Shown here: positions 42,395 to 52,939 of the stretch, piece by piece
How the letters are laid out: each line of letters begins with the position of its first letter
Position numbering within the stretch: the first letter of the stretch is position 1
Assembly: GCA_964035575.1 (NCBI GenBank)
Contig: OZ037877.1
Location: 372,001-436,000, forward strand
DNA length: 64,000 nucleotides
Direction: 5' to 3'
From: Rhynchopus sp. YZ270_cl-10
Taxonomy: Eukaryota > Euglenozoa > Diplonemea > Diplonemida > Diplonemidae
Position numbers and translations under genes: made by a program
Notes under the pieces: generated by a model
What the model saw: the letters and a program-made list of their open reading frames with translations, nothing else
The model's database searches: none
What the model was told of the DNA's origin: nothing

Positions 42395-44828
42395 TTACTG
42401 AAGTGCCCTACTGTAGAGGGGGTCGAAATATGAGAAAGAATAGTCCTCAAAGGGCAAAAGAGAGAGAGAGATGTCGTAGGGTTTACGTTAAAAGAGAGAG
42501 AGAAAAAAACCCAGCAGTATAAGTATCCACGAAAACGCGAGGAAGGTAACGGTTGCGTGGAGATCACACGAAGAAGAAAAAAAAAATAAAGCGAGGGTGG
42601 CTAAATATGACCCCCAAGCCTCTGCGATATTGGAAGAAGAAAAAAAAGGCGGGGGTGAAGAGGGTGTTCCCCTTTTTTGTAAATGAAACAGAAAAAAAAA
42701 TGTGTATAGGAAAAAGGTGTGTGGAATGCCTGGGGGGGAGGTTTGTTGGGAGTGGAGTGGGTTGTGACCAATTTTTTTTGAAAATGGAGGAGATCTTTTT
42801 TTTTTTTGAATCCGGACTGGAAATCATTTTTTTTTTGAAGAAAAAGAGGGGGAGATGTGATGAAGATTGAACACACGAATTGGGGATCTGGTGATGGATT
42901 TGTCAAAAAAAAAAACACATACACAGGGTGTTATACCAAACATTACAACGTTTTGATATAACTCCTGGTTTGTATGAAAAAGAGGAAAAAAGAAATGAAA
43001 ACAAATGCGGTTCAATTCAGACCCCCTTTCTAGAGTTCCTTCCCTTCTTCACCAAATCTATTGCTAACTGGGTTCAGTTGAGAGCAAAGATTGTGGCGTT
43101 GATGGTGCTATAAAATTCTTCTTTGCTTTGAGAGAAAGAAAGAGAGATATTTTCACCGCAATTGGATTTCATGCTGACTCATCTCTATGGAAAAGGGGGG
43201 AATAGGAACGGGAGAAGAAAATTCAAAAAAAAAAAAAAGAGGGTCTTCTCAATGAGGGAATAAAAAAAAAAAAAATGTCATTCTTGTCTGTGAACAGGGA
43301 AGAGAGCTGTTATTCATTTTTTCTTCTTTTCAAAAAAAGTATTTTTTTTGAAAAAGGAAGTAAATAAACCAACGCGAGCGAAAAATGTAATATTTATATT
43401 TTTAAAGAACTGAACGGAATAAGGACGGAGGCAAAAACTCAATCTTTTTTTTTTTTTTTTTGCATTTTTTTTTTTTTTTGTTGATCTGATAGAAAAGACA
43501 TCCCTAAGGGATGTTATCCACTATCTTTTTTTGTTTTTGTTTTTTTTTGATGATGATGGTGTTTCATTTTCAGGGGTTTCTTTCAAAAAAAAAAAAAAAC
43601 ATTCCTTTTTTTTAAATTTCAATATCTAGGTTTGGCCTTCACAGCCTACTAGGAAGAAAGCAAATATGAGCAAAATAGTCCATTCTGCTGGGCCGGAGGG
43701 TGCAACCAACATATAATATGGAAAAAAAAAGGAAACTGTTTTTTTTTTTTCTTCTTTTTTTTTTTTTCTTCTTTTGTAAGATGAACCTAAGCCTCTCTGT
43801 GCTTAGTCACCTCAACAAAGGGGGGGGAAGGGAGGGAGAAAATCAATGAAATGGAAAAATAAAAAAAGGTGGGTCCCCAAAAAAAAAAGGGGACTCCGGA
43901 CGAAACTGAAAAAATGATTCGTGAAGCTTCCCAACGAATCTAGGCTGACACTTTCCTGCTCAGATGCTTGCGGGGGAATTTAAAAAAAAGAAAAAAAAAA
44001 AGAGAAAAAAAAAAACTCCCGCAAACAAAACAAAAAGAGAGAGGACTGTGTTTGACCCAAAAAAATGAAACGGAAAAAAAAATGGAAAAATGGAAAAATG
44101 AAAAAATGAAAACAATACAATAAGAAGATGAAGAGAAAAAACCACTCATATGTTGATCACATGAGGATACAGAGGGGCCAGGTCGGAACTTGTTTTTTTT
44201 GTTTTGTTTTGTCTTTTTTCACAGAATTTTTTTAATTTTTTTTGAAAACTTGGTTGTATTAGTGTAGACACCCGAGGATGAACTCCACTTTTTTTTTTCG
44301 AAATAATTGCTTCATTGATGGGAAACTATTTCCCTTCTTCAAAAAAAAAAAATAAACGAAATAAAATTTGGAAAGTTGAAGTGAGCCTCTCGGATGCACA
44401 ACGACTGTTGAAGAAAACATGCTGGTCACTTGGTACGCAGCAGCCTCCCAATAAAAAGATAGGCATTTTTTTTTTTTTTTTCATACGTGGTCCACTTAAA
44501 ACTGGTTCGGTCTTCGCATAATTTTTTTTTTGTTGAAAATATAACGTACTTCACACACTCTCTCCACATTTTTGATAAATTTGTAAAACTAAATTCATGT
44601 CAAAAAAAAAAAAAAAAACTGAAATATTTGGGGTGTGTTCAAAATTCACCACATTTTTTTTTCTTCGGGGGTTTTTTGGAAAACAAAAAAGCACAAAATG
44701 AACAAAAAAAAACAAAAAGCAACATAAAAAAGTTATCCCGGGAAGAAGAGAAACTAGAGCCGTCTTTGGTTTTGTGCCTCGACGTGGCGAGGCCAGTGTA
44801 GTCGAGGTGCATATGCCAATTGAAGCTA
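42395..44828. other. Long homopolymer-rich spacer
   Basis: Dominated by A and T runs (for example 43447-43480, 43741-43775, 44595-44620). It contains H1 (43772-43812) and H3 (44240-44289). A fragment at 42560-42850 is purine-rich and G-rich. This is the 3' side of eEF3 and the 5' side of thiamine pyrophosphokinase. No coding region is supported. Confidence 0.65.
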
Positions 44829-47800
44829 CTAGAAGTCGTCCTCGTCGCTGGACCAGGCCTCTCCGAGCTCCTTGGCCTTCTTCTTGGCAAGCTCACGCTG
44901 CTTGCGCTCCTTACGGGTGAGCTCCTTCTTCTGCTGCTTGACCTTGGTGACGTTACCAAGCGCGTCAACCATCTCCTCCATCTGCTGGCCAGACGTCTTC
45001 TCCTTCATGATCTGCTCCATCCAGTCTGCGTCTCCCTTGCAGTCCAGTCGGCCAATACCGTCCTCACCCTTCTCCACAAGCCATGTCTCGGGGCAGAGGT
45101 ACTTCGAGAACTGGTCGTTGTGAGTGATGATGACCACTCCTCCCTTGAAGTTCGTGATGGCAACGCAGAGGGCCGCAAGCGACTCACGGTCCAAGTAGTT
45201 GGTCGGCTCGTCAAGGATGACAATGTGGGGCTGGTCCCACATCGCTGCCGCCAGGACAACCTTCACCTTCTGTCCTCCAGAGAGCGCGTTCATCTGGTAG
45301 TGGCTAGCGTACTCGGTCTCGAGACCAACGTCGGCCAGAAGCTTCTCGACGTTCGACTGGGTCAGGGGGCGCTTGTATCTGTGTGGGATGGGTAACGTGA
45401 AAATGATTAGGTGGTGCAATGTAATGTGCCATACCTGCCCTCCTCAGCGAGGATCTTCTCAGCGGTCTGCTTGACGTGCTTGGACCATCCTCCGTCGTTC
45501 AGCTTGTCCTCAGGGATGTATCCACGGATGCCCTCTCCCTCAACCTTTCCGGTGAAGCGCACCTCGTACAGGTATCCTCCACGCTTCTGGGGCTTCCTGA
45601 TTCCGGTCAGCTTCTCGATGGTGGCCTTGTGGCGGTGGAGACCCTCCTCGTCGGTGTACTCCCAGGTCTTGACCTCCTTCAGCTTGGCCTCCTCAGCGTC
45701 GGTGAGGATCATGGTCACCTTCTCGAGGGACTCCTTGTCAGTTCCGTATTCGTAACGCCAGAGGATGTACTCAGTGGCAGTCTGCTTCAAGTGCTTCTCG
45801 ATGTGGTGGAAAGCGTGCTGGGCAACGTACGCGATCTTGCAGTTCGAGTGCTTCCACACGCTTCCGGTGTCGGGGTTGAGCTCTCCGGTCAGCAGCTTGA
45901 TCATGGTCGACTTTCCTGCTCCGTTGGGTCCCAGGCACGCCACACGCGACGCCATCGACACACGCACGGTCAGGCCGACAACGGTCGGGCGCGGGTTTCC
46001 GGGGTACGCGAAGTCGACGTTGTCCATCTTCATCAGCACCTTACCACGGCTGTTCACTCCCTCAATGAAGGACGGGTCCGGGAAGGAGAACTCAAGTCCC
46101 TTGGTCGACTTCAGCTCGAAGTACGACTTGCACTCGGGCTTGGCCTCAACGAACTTGTCGATGGTTCCCTTGAAGGAGTGGAGACGCAGGTTGTCGAAGT
46201 GGACAATGCGCTGGCAGCACCTCTGGAGCAGACCGGGGTTCGACGACACAATCATGCAGGTCACGTCCGTCAGGCTCTCAATGTAGTCCTCCACCCACGC
46301 AACGTTCTTCACGTCCAAGTGGTTGGTCGGGTCGTCCATGAGCAGAATGTCGGCCTTCTGAAGCATCGCACGTGCCAGGGCAAGCTTCATTCTCCATCCT
46401 CCGGACAGGGACGACACGGGGTCCATGATACGTGCGGCCTTTCCTCCCGCAATCTCGTCAGCTCCGGCGAATCCGACAGCAGACATGGCGGCGATGACGG
46501 CAGCCTCGTCGATCTTGGCGGCCTTGATGCGTTCGTCCTCGAAGATGTACTCAAGGCAGGACAAGTGGGAAAGCTCTCCCAGGATGTCGGCCTCAACGAA
46601 CACGGTGCGCACCTCGGTGGACGGGGGGAAGCCCTCAACCTGGTCCTTGGCAATTGCCTTCAGGAGCGAGGTCTTACCACACTCGTTGGGTCCCAGCAGT
46701 CCGTACTTGTATCCGCGGAGAAGCTTCAGGGTGGTGTTCTTCAGCAGAATCTTCGATCCGTAGGCGAGGGTGAAGGTGCAGTTGCAGAGCTCGGCGGCGT
46801 CCTCCTCCTCCTCCTTGACCTCTCCGAGCATGAGCGGCTGGCACACATCGAAGATGCGCTTGGCAACACCAGCGGCCTCACCGGCCTTCGACACGGCCTT
46901 CACAGCGGCCTCCCAAGGCTTCACGTCCAGCTCCTTCATGTCGAAGAGGGCCTCAAGCACGTCGGCGGTGAAGCTCATCACCACAGGGTCCGAGGACACA
47001 ACCTTCTTGTCGTCGCCAAGCATCTTCATCATCTTGGTCGCGTCAAGGCGCAGAAGCTTCTCCGCGTCGATGGTCTTCTGGAGCTTGGTCAGGTGGGCAA
47101 CGACCTGTCCGCACACGTTACGGCACTCGGGGTCCGAGGTCTGCACAGACGCGTCCTCGACAAGCGGGGTCAGCTTGGGCAGAAGCGGCTCGGCCTCGCT
47201 GGGCACCTCAACAAGCTTCGACAAGTTGTCAGTGATCTTGGCGGCCTGACGCACGATCTTGGTCTCCATGGTACGGAACCCACGCACAAGCAGGGGGGTC
47301 ACAAGCGCAAGCTCGGGACGCTGCACGGTGGCAACGAACTTGGTGCACGACAGGGTGAAGACACAGTCCGGGACGTTGGTGGGCTCCATGAGGGCCTCAA
47401 GCATCTTGGGCACAAGGTCGTCAATGTCCTTGTTCTCGATGGTCTTCGCCATGTTGGAGAGCGCCTGCTCGGCCTCCTCGCACACCTCGGTCTTGGTGTC
47501 GTGGAGCACGTCGCACACAGCGGGCACAAGCTCAGGCATGAAGGTGCGCACGGAGTCGGCGGCCTTCTTGGCGAAGATCGAGATCGCCTCGAGGGCCATC
47601 ACCTTCACCTGGAACTTGGTCGACTCAAGGCAGCCCTCACGGAGCATACCCTGCATGCACATCACGGCCGCTCCGGTGCTCTGGGACACACGCTCGACGT
47701 AGGCGCGGACGGCGGCGTTCGCGGACTTGGCGACAGCCTTGGTCTTGTCTCCGACAAGCTCGAGCACGGTCGGGAACTGCTTCGAGAGGTACGCCTCGAG

Positions 47801-48040
47801 GTTGAGCTCGTCGTCCTGGCTGAGCGCAGCGAAGACCTTGGCGGCGGCCTCACGCTTGTTCTCCTTCTTCTTTCCGGCGGTCGCGGCCTTCTCGAACTCC
47901 TCGAAGAAGCTCGCCTCCGCCAGCTCAGCTCCAGTCGTCTGGCGCATGAACTCCGCAAGCTTCTTCGCGGCAGCGTCAGTGGGCTTCGCCGACATCTCGT
48001 CGAACATCTTCACTGCCTCGGCTCCGAGCTTCGGGGACAT
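44829..48040 (-). CDS. Translation elongation factor 3 (eEF3), two exons
   Basis: Exon 1 is 45435-48040 and exon 2 is 44829-45378. A 56-nt intron (GTATGG donor, CCCACACAG acceptor) restores EEGRYKRPL. The product is 1,051 residues, near the 1,044 of yeast eEF3. Order: HEAT-repeat N-terminus (to about 320), a helical segment, ABC cassette 1 (Walker A GPNECGKT, signature LSGGWRMKLALARAM, Walker B ILLMDDPTNHLD), ABC cassette 2 (GPNGAGKST, AYVAQHAFHH, LSGGQKVKVVLA, IVILDEPTNYLD) with the chromodomain-type insert, and a Lys/Glu-rich tail. eEF3 is an ATPase that helps release the E-site tRNA from the ribosome. Cassette 1 has aspartate where the catalytic glutamate is usual. Codon use is strongly biased (AAG, GTC, CTC), as in highly expressed genes. 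Confidence 0.95.
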
Positions 48041-49202
48041 GATGTTAGTTTGGTTGGAAGTTGTTTTGTTTGACTATTTACCTGACGTGGAGTGGTGGGG
48101 GGTAAGGAAGACGGGAGGAATAAAGGCGTAGTCATATCGCGACACATGTGCAAAAAAAGGGGGGTTAAGAAAGGAGAAAACAAATAAGGGGGGAAAGTGG
48201 TGGGTCCGTTGTTGAATAGAATTGTGACGTTGAAAACAAATGAAAAGTTTATAAGATGATCCTAAGCCTCTCGTGCTTAGTCACCTTATCATATTCGAAC
48301 AAATGCTTATTTTTTTTCAGATGTGAAACACAAAAAAAAAAAGAAAAAGAAAAGGAAAATGGTGCTCCGGGAGGGGTCTCCGAGTCGATATTGACAGGTC
48401 ACCGACAGCTCGTGACAGGTCGCTTGACAGGTCGTTGACCGACTTCCGAAAAGCACCAGGAAAAGAAGACAAAAGAGGGGTGGAACAAGATGGAACAACA
48501 AGCGTTAATGGTCGATGCTACTACCACGTCTTCCTTTTCTCCACTCCTTTTAAATTTTTTCATCTTCTCTTCCTTCTACTTTTTTTTCTCCCGCTTTTTG
48601 CGTCCCATTTTTTTTTTTTTTTTTCGGTCTTCTTCAAACATACCATTCCTCCAATTCTAATAATAAAGAGGCTTATTGTTGACTGCTCAAGAAGAACCAA
48701 AAAAAAAAAAAAAGAAAAGTTTGTGAGATGAACCTAAGCCTGTGCTTAGTCACCTTAAAAAAGGGGGGAATGGAAATAAAAAAACACTACACGAGAGTTC
48801 CGAAAATTTCACACGAAAAATAAAGAAAAGTTTATAAGATGATCCCAAGCCTCTCGTGCTTAGCCACCTTAAAATAAAATTGGGGTGGGATACGTTTGTT
48901 GCTGTTCTTAAAATTTTTTTTTTGATAAATTGTTGGAGTGTAGTTGCCTCCGTTGTGTTTGCCACAGTTTTGTGCAATCTCCACTATTTTGTATACAATG
49001 CCTGAAGGGTGTACACCAGAAAGTTGTGGTGTGCCAACACCTCTGTGGCACAGTCCCCCCCGACACTAAAAAAGGGGGGAAACAAAATCGACAAAAAATA
49101 AATTTTAAAGGAAACAAACAGGGTGTCCGAAGAGTTATACATCTATGCGGTCTTTCGAAGCCCAGGAAGGTTTTTTTTTGTGTTCTGTTTTCCCCCCCTC
49201 TC
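48041..49202. promoter_or_regulatory. Region between eEF3 and the sulfatase gene
   Basis: The H1 copy at 48243-48287 is 203 bp upstream of the eEF3 start. A TGGTGCT element (48360-48458) follows, then two further H1 copies (48715-48757 and 48826-48870) and an H4 copy (48924-48986). The immediate eEF3 leader is AC-rich (AACTTCCAACCAAACTAACA on the coding strand). No TATA box is evident. Confidence 0.55.
48360..48458. mobile_element. TGGTGCT...AGCACCA element, longest copy
   Basis: 99 bp, with extra GACAGGTCG-type units compared with the copies at 1251 and 27552, and GGAAAA on both sides as probable target duplication. Confidence 0.7.
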
Positions 49203-50810
49203 CTAAATCCTGCAACATTCCCCCATCGACGACACATCAGTACAGTTTGGCTGACTGCAGGGCTGGTCAATCGCACTAGAGTGCGGGGTCAACGATTTCC
49301 CGAAAAGATCCTTTGAGGAAAGGAAGGAGGCCTTCATTGAGTTGACTGTTGCGAGGATGGAGGCGTACATTGGCTGGGTGATGTCAAGCGGTACGTGCTC
49401 GCCTGCGTCGTGGTTCAAGTTGAAGAGCAGAGGCTGCGTTGGTACGTCGGTGTAGTTGCTTCTGCAGGACTCAATGAAGTAGTCGTTGGGGCAGTGCGAT
49501 CCGGTCACTTTCCAGTGCACCTTCCACTCCTTGTAGCGCATCGCATGCAGACCCGACGCATCCTTCACATCCTTGGACAGATAAAAGAAGTGGTCACGCA
49601 CCCCCTCCGCCTTACCGTCCTTTGAAAACAAAAAGGGGGACATATCTTGGGAGTCGTAAATACGGTCGGTAGGCTGTTGCACGCCGGCGATGGAGAGGAG
49701 GGTTGGGAAAACGTCCATTGTCGAGGCAATTTCGCGGGTTTGAGACCCAGCGGTGATGTGACCCGGCCAACGCGCAATGCCAGGAACACGCTGTCCGCCC
49801 TCCCAGGTCGTTCCCTTTCCGCAGCGAAGAAGACCTGCGCAGCCGCCACGTTGGAGACGCATCAGTGAGGGACCGTTGTCGGCGGAGAAAAAGACAAAGG
49901 TGTTGTCCTCCACGCCAACGGCCTTGACAGTGTCGAGCACCTCCCCGAGGGACCAGTCGAGAGCCTTAATGCTGTCTCCGAACATCCCGCGATCCGTTGT
50001 GTTGAAGAACATCTTGCCCGCATACTGCGGGTGGTGTGTGTGCTGGAACGCATAGTACAAAAGAAACGGCTTCCCCGAGGCTGCCGCTGTGCGCACAAAC
50101 CCGGTAGCTGCGTCGGTGTACAGATCGTCCAAAATCGTCAAATTCGCGGGCTGCTGAATAATCTTCATCGTCGACGCGGTTCCATTAAACAACGGAAGCT
50201 GCACACCTGACGCCCCCACTGCCACCTTCTTCCCCTCCTCCTCCACCCCCACCTCACAGGTCGTATGCATCGGCTCGGGGTTCGTCTTGGGGAAGCAACC
50301 CAACCCTGGGGTTCCATTTGCATCATAGAAACAGTCATCAGGGTCGGGCATATCATGGGAATAGGGGATGCCGGTGTACTGATCGAACCCATGGCGTGTT
50401 GGGAGGTACTCCCATGCGCCACCTACACCGAGATGCCATTTCCCGACCATACCGGTGACGTAGCCGGCCTGCTGCAGGAGTGCGGCAAAGGTGGTTTCGT
50501 TGGACGGAAGGCCGAGGGAGGAAGCGGCTTCGAAGACTCCAGGGTACACCCCCGACCTCGTCTGGTACCGTCCCGTGAGAAGCCCAGCGCGGCTCGGGGA
50601 GCATACAGGCGATGAGGTGTACATGCTCGCAAACTTCATCCCCTCAGTCGCAAGCTTGTCCAGATTGGGTGTCTCGCTCACCGGGTTGCCGTAGCAGCCG
50701 AGGTCCCCATAGCCCAAGTCATCAGCGTAGAAGATGACGAAGTTAGGCCTGTCTGCAGTGCTTACAGCAGCAGTGGAGCAAAGCAGTGCTGCTGTGAGAG
50801 AGAAACGCAT
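49203..50810 (-). CDS. Secreted or lysosomal sulfatase (arylsulfatase family)
   Basis: 535 residues, single exon. An N-terminal signal peptide (MRFSLTAALLCSTAAVSTA) leads into the sulfatase core. The metal-binding aspartates are in FYADDLGYGD (residues 27-36). The active-site signature CSPSRAGLLTGR starts at C70, the cysteine that the formylglycine-generating enzyme converts to formylglycine. GKWHLG (around 122-127) and SADNGPS supply further active-site residues. C-terminal NLNHDAGEHVPLD fits the end of the core. Spacing resembles arylsulfatase A and N-acetylgalactosamine-6-sulfatase types, which cleave sulfate esters from lipids or glycans; the true substrate is unknown. Many cysteines and N-glycosylation sequons agree with secretion or a lysosomal location. 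Confidence 0.93.
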   Translation of the reverse strand: MRFSLTAALLCSTAAVSTADRPNFVIFYADDLGYGDLGCYGNPVSETPNLDKLATEGMKFASMYTSSPVCSPSRAGLLTGRYQTRSGVYPGVFEAASSLGLPSNETTFAALLQQAGYVTGMVGKWHLGVGGAWEYLPTRHGFDQYTGIPYSHDMPDPDDCFYDANGTPGLGCFPKTNPEPMHTTCEVGVEEEGKKVAVGASGVQLPLFNGTASTMKIIQQPANLTILDDLYTDAATGFVRTAAASGKPFLLYYAFQHTHHPQYAGKMFFNTTDRGMFGDSIKALDWSLGEVLDTVKAVGVEDNTFVFFSADNGPSLMRLQRGGCAGLLRCGKGTTWEGGQRVPGIARWPGHITAGSQTREIASTMDVFPTLLSIAGVQQPTDRIYDSQDMSPFLFSKDGKAEGVRDHFFYLSKDVKDASGLHAMRYKEWKVHWKVTGSHCPNDYFIESCRSNYTDVPTQPLLFNLNHDAGEHVPLDITQPMYASILATVNSMKASFLSSKDLFGKSLTPHSSAIDQPCSQPNCTDVSSMGECCRI

Positions 50811-50984
50811 GGTGTGATGGAAGCCTCGGAAAGAGGCAAAAAATGTTTTTTTTCTGGGGGGGTGTGTGAAAAGAGGGTGGGAGGGGGGAAATCGTGAAAT
50901 GTTTCATGCTTTCTTGTTTTGCTTTTGCTCAGTCTCAAAGCAGACCAGACCCCAGACCCGCCCAATGATCGAAATGCGCGCTAC

Positions 50985-52064
50985 CTATTCCCCGCTTACT
51001 TCATCTACTCTGCTGCGTACAACGTTGCTGCAGTTGTCCTTCCCGTGTACCGTCTGCAATGATCCGCAGTTGATGAGGAAATCGCTCCCTATCGCAGTGA
51101 CTGCGTGCAGCCCTGTGAGGTCGACGGTCGACAACGTCGTGCAGTTGGAGAGGAGACTGTCACCAACCGTGGTGAGCGCTTGCAGGTTGGTCAGGTCGAC
51201 GGTCAGCAACGACGCGCAGTGGGCGAGGAAGTCGCTCCCTATCGCAGTGACTGCGTGCAGGCTGGTGAAGTCCACTGTTGACAATGCCAGGCAATTGTAG
51301 AGGAAGCAGTCACCAATAGTGGTGAGCGATTTCAGCCCTGTGAGGTCGATCGTCGACAACGACGTGCAGTGGGCGAGGAAGAAGTCCCCAATCGTGGTGA
51401 GCGATTTCAGGCCGGTGAGGTCGACAGTCGACAACGACGTGCAGGAATTGGCGAAATATGTACCAACACTGGTGAGCGAGTGCAGCCCTGTGAGGACCAC
51501 TGCCGACAACGACGTGTCGTAGGAGAGGAAGCAGTCCCCAATCGTGGTGAGCGATTTCAGGCCGGAGAAGTCGGCTGTCGCCAACTCCGCGCACTGGGAG
51601 GCAAACATATCTCCAATGGCGGTCACACAGGGCAATGCAGGCAGGTGCAGTGTGAGGCCACAGTCGTCATCCACATCGGACATACAACTGAAAGCAATGC
51701 GCGTTACGTTAGTATTTAAGAAGAAGTCATCTGGAATCGCAGTCGCAACTTCTGCCTGCAGGAGCAAGCTCGCCACCTTCGGATCCTCCACCTGCTCCAA
51801 CGTTGCTGCTGTGATGTCCGTCTCGCCCAATGCATGAAGAGCTGCTATGGCTTCGTACTTAGGTGTTTTCGTCAACACAACCGAATCCCCATCACTAAGT
51901 TGTGTGATGTCCTCTCCTTCGTCCTTCCCTCCAAAACCCATCTGAAAGCTGTCTTCGCGCAACCCCGCTGCAGACGCCACCTTCTGCCGCATCGTCTCCG
52001 TTGTGTCATCCTCACCCACCTCGATCACGCACTCCCTCCCGAAGCCCTTAATAACCAATTCCAT
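50985..52064 (-). CDS. Ubiquitin-like domain plus BspA-like leucine-rich repeat protein
   Basis: 359 residues. Residues 1-70 (MELVIKGFGRECVIEVGEDD, then TETMRQKVASAAGL, ending LSDGDSVVLT) have the strand, helix and loop pattern of a ubiquitin fold. A short linker follows. From about residue 130 to 340 there are nine or so repeats of 23-24 residues with consensus LTTIGDxFLxxCTSLSTVDL, typical of BspA-type leucine-rich repeats found in protists and bacteria. No signal peptide or membrane segment is present, so it is probably cytosolic, unlike surface BspA proteins. The repeat DNA is itself highly repetitive, which favours unit gain and loss. Binding partner unknown. Start chosen at the first methionine, which begins the ubiquitin-like strand. 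Confidence 0.85.
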   Translation of the reverse strand: MELVIKGFGRECVIEVGEDDTTETMRQKVASAAGLREDSFQMGFGGKDEGEDITQLSDGDSVVLTKTPKYEAIAALHALGETDITAATLEQVEDPKVASLLLQAEVATAIPDDFFLNTNVTRIAFSCMSDVDDDCGLTLHLPALPCVTAIGDMFASQCAELATADFSGLKSLTTIGDCFLSYDTSLSAVVLTGLHSLTSVGTYFANSCTSLSTVDLTGLKSLTTIGDFFLAHCTSLSTIDLTGLKSLTTIGDCFLYNCLALSTVDFTSLHAVTAIGSDFLAHCASLLTVDLTNLQALTTVGDSLLSNCTTLSTVDLTGLHAVTAIGSDFLINCGSLQTVHGKDNCSNVVRSRVDEVSGE

Positions 52065-52939
52065 TGCTATGTGTGTCTATCTCTTCATGGTGGGTTGGTT
52101 GTGTTGTGGGGCTCACACGACGGTGAAGTAAATGACATAATATACACAGGCACATGCAGTTTTACAAGCTAAATTAACATTGTAAAATGACATGCATGCT
52201 GTCAATGACCAACCATCAAAATCATAGGTGGCATGATGATCTCCATTCATCGACTAGAACTAGGCATATCCATGGCACAACGCCCTAGGGTGAAATACGT
52301 CAGAATTTTTTTTTTGTCCAATTTCATTTGGTTTTGCAAGAGTGAAGAGTGGAAGAGTGGAGGATGGAATGAGGGAACCTTTTTTGTTTGTTGTTGTTTT
52401 TTGATCTTGTAGACAAATCTTTTTTCTCCGTTGTACAAAATTTTTTTTGACAGAAACTTTCGTTTGAACTAATGAAGCAAAATGGTAGTTGCAACGTGCT
52501 GAAACGCATCTCGGTCAAGCTCACTGCAAAGGGTGGGACGTGGGGTGGTTCACACAAAAACAAAGATAAAATTGAAAGTGCAAAACACCCCTATCAACAC
52601 CGGCACAGAGGAATCAAAACCCGATTGTTTTGCCTTCTCAAGAGATAGGGAGCATATTTTTTGTATAGAAACAGCAATTCTGATTCAGGTGTACTTCTTT
52701 TTTCCAGGCAAAGGAAAAATACACATTTTTTTCAACTCGGAGGGGTAGAAGGCAAAGTTGCGTGGATGGTTTCTTTGACTTCGGTCGAGGTTTTAAACAT
52801 GCAACAAAAACAAAACAAAAAATGCAAAAAAACCAGGATCTTAGCGACGACGCCCTCCCCCTCGCCAAGGAAAGAGAAAGAGAAGCGCCGCAGCATGCGG
52901 TACTGACTGTTGTGTCTGGTGTTGCTGTTGGTGTGGTTA
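52065..52939. other. Spacer and 5' region of the LINE
   Basis: AT-rich to about 52840, then a switch to GC-rich sequence (GACGACGCCCTCCCCCTCGC) that probably marks the LINE 5' untranslated region. The exact LINE 5' end could not be fixed because no clear target duplication was found. Confidence 0.5.

Noticed and set aside
45476-48073. Plus-strand open frame of 865 codons
   Set aside because: It lies antisense to eEF3 exon 1, whose protein match is unambiguous. The frame is open only because of the strong codon bias of eEF3.
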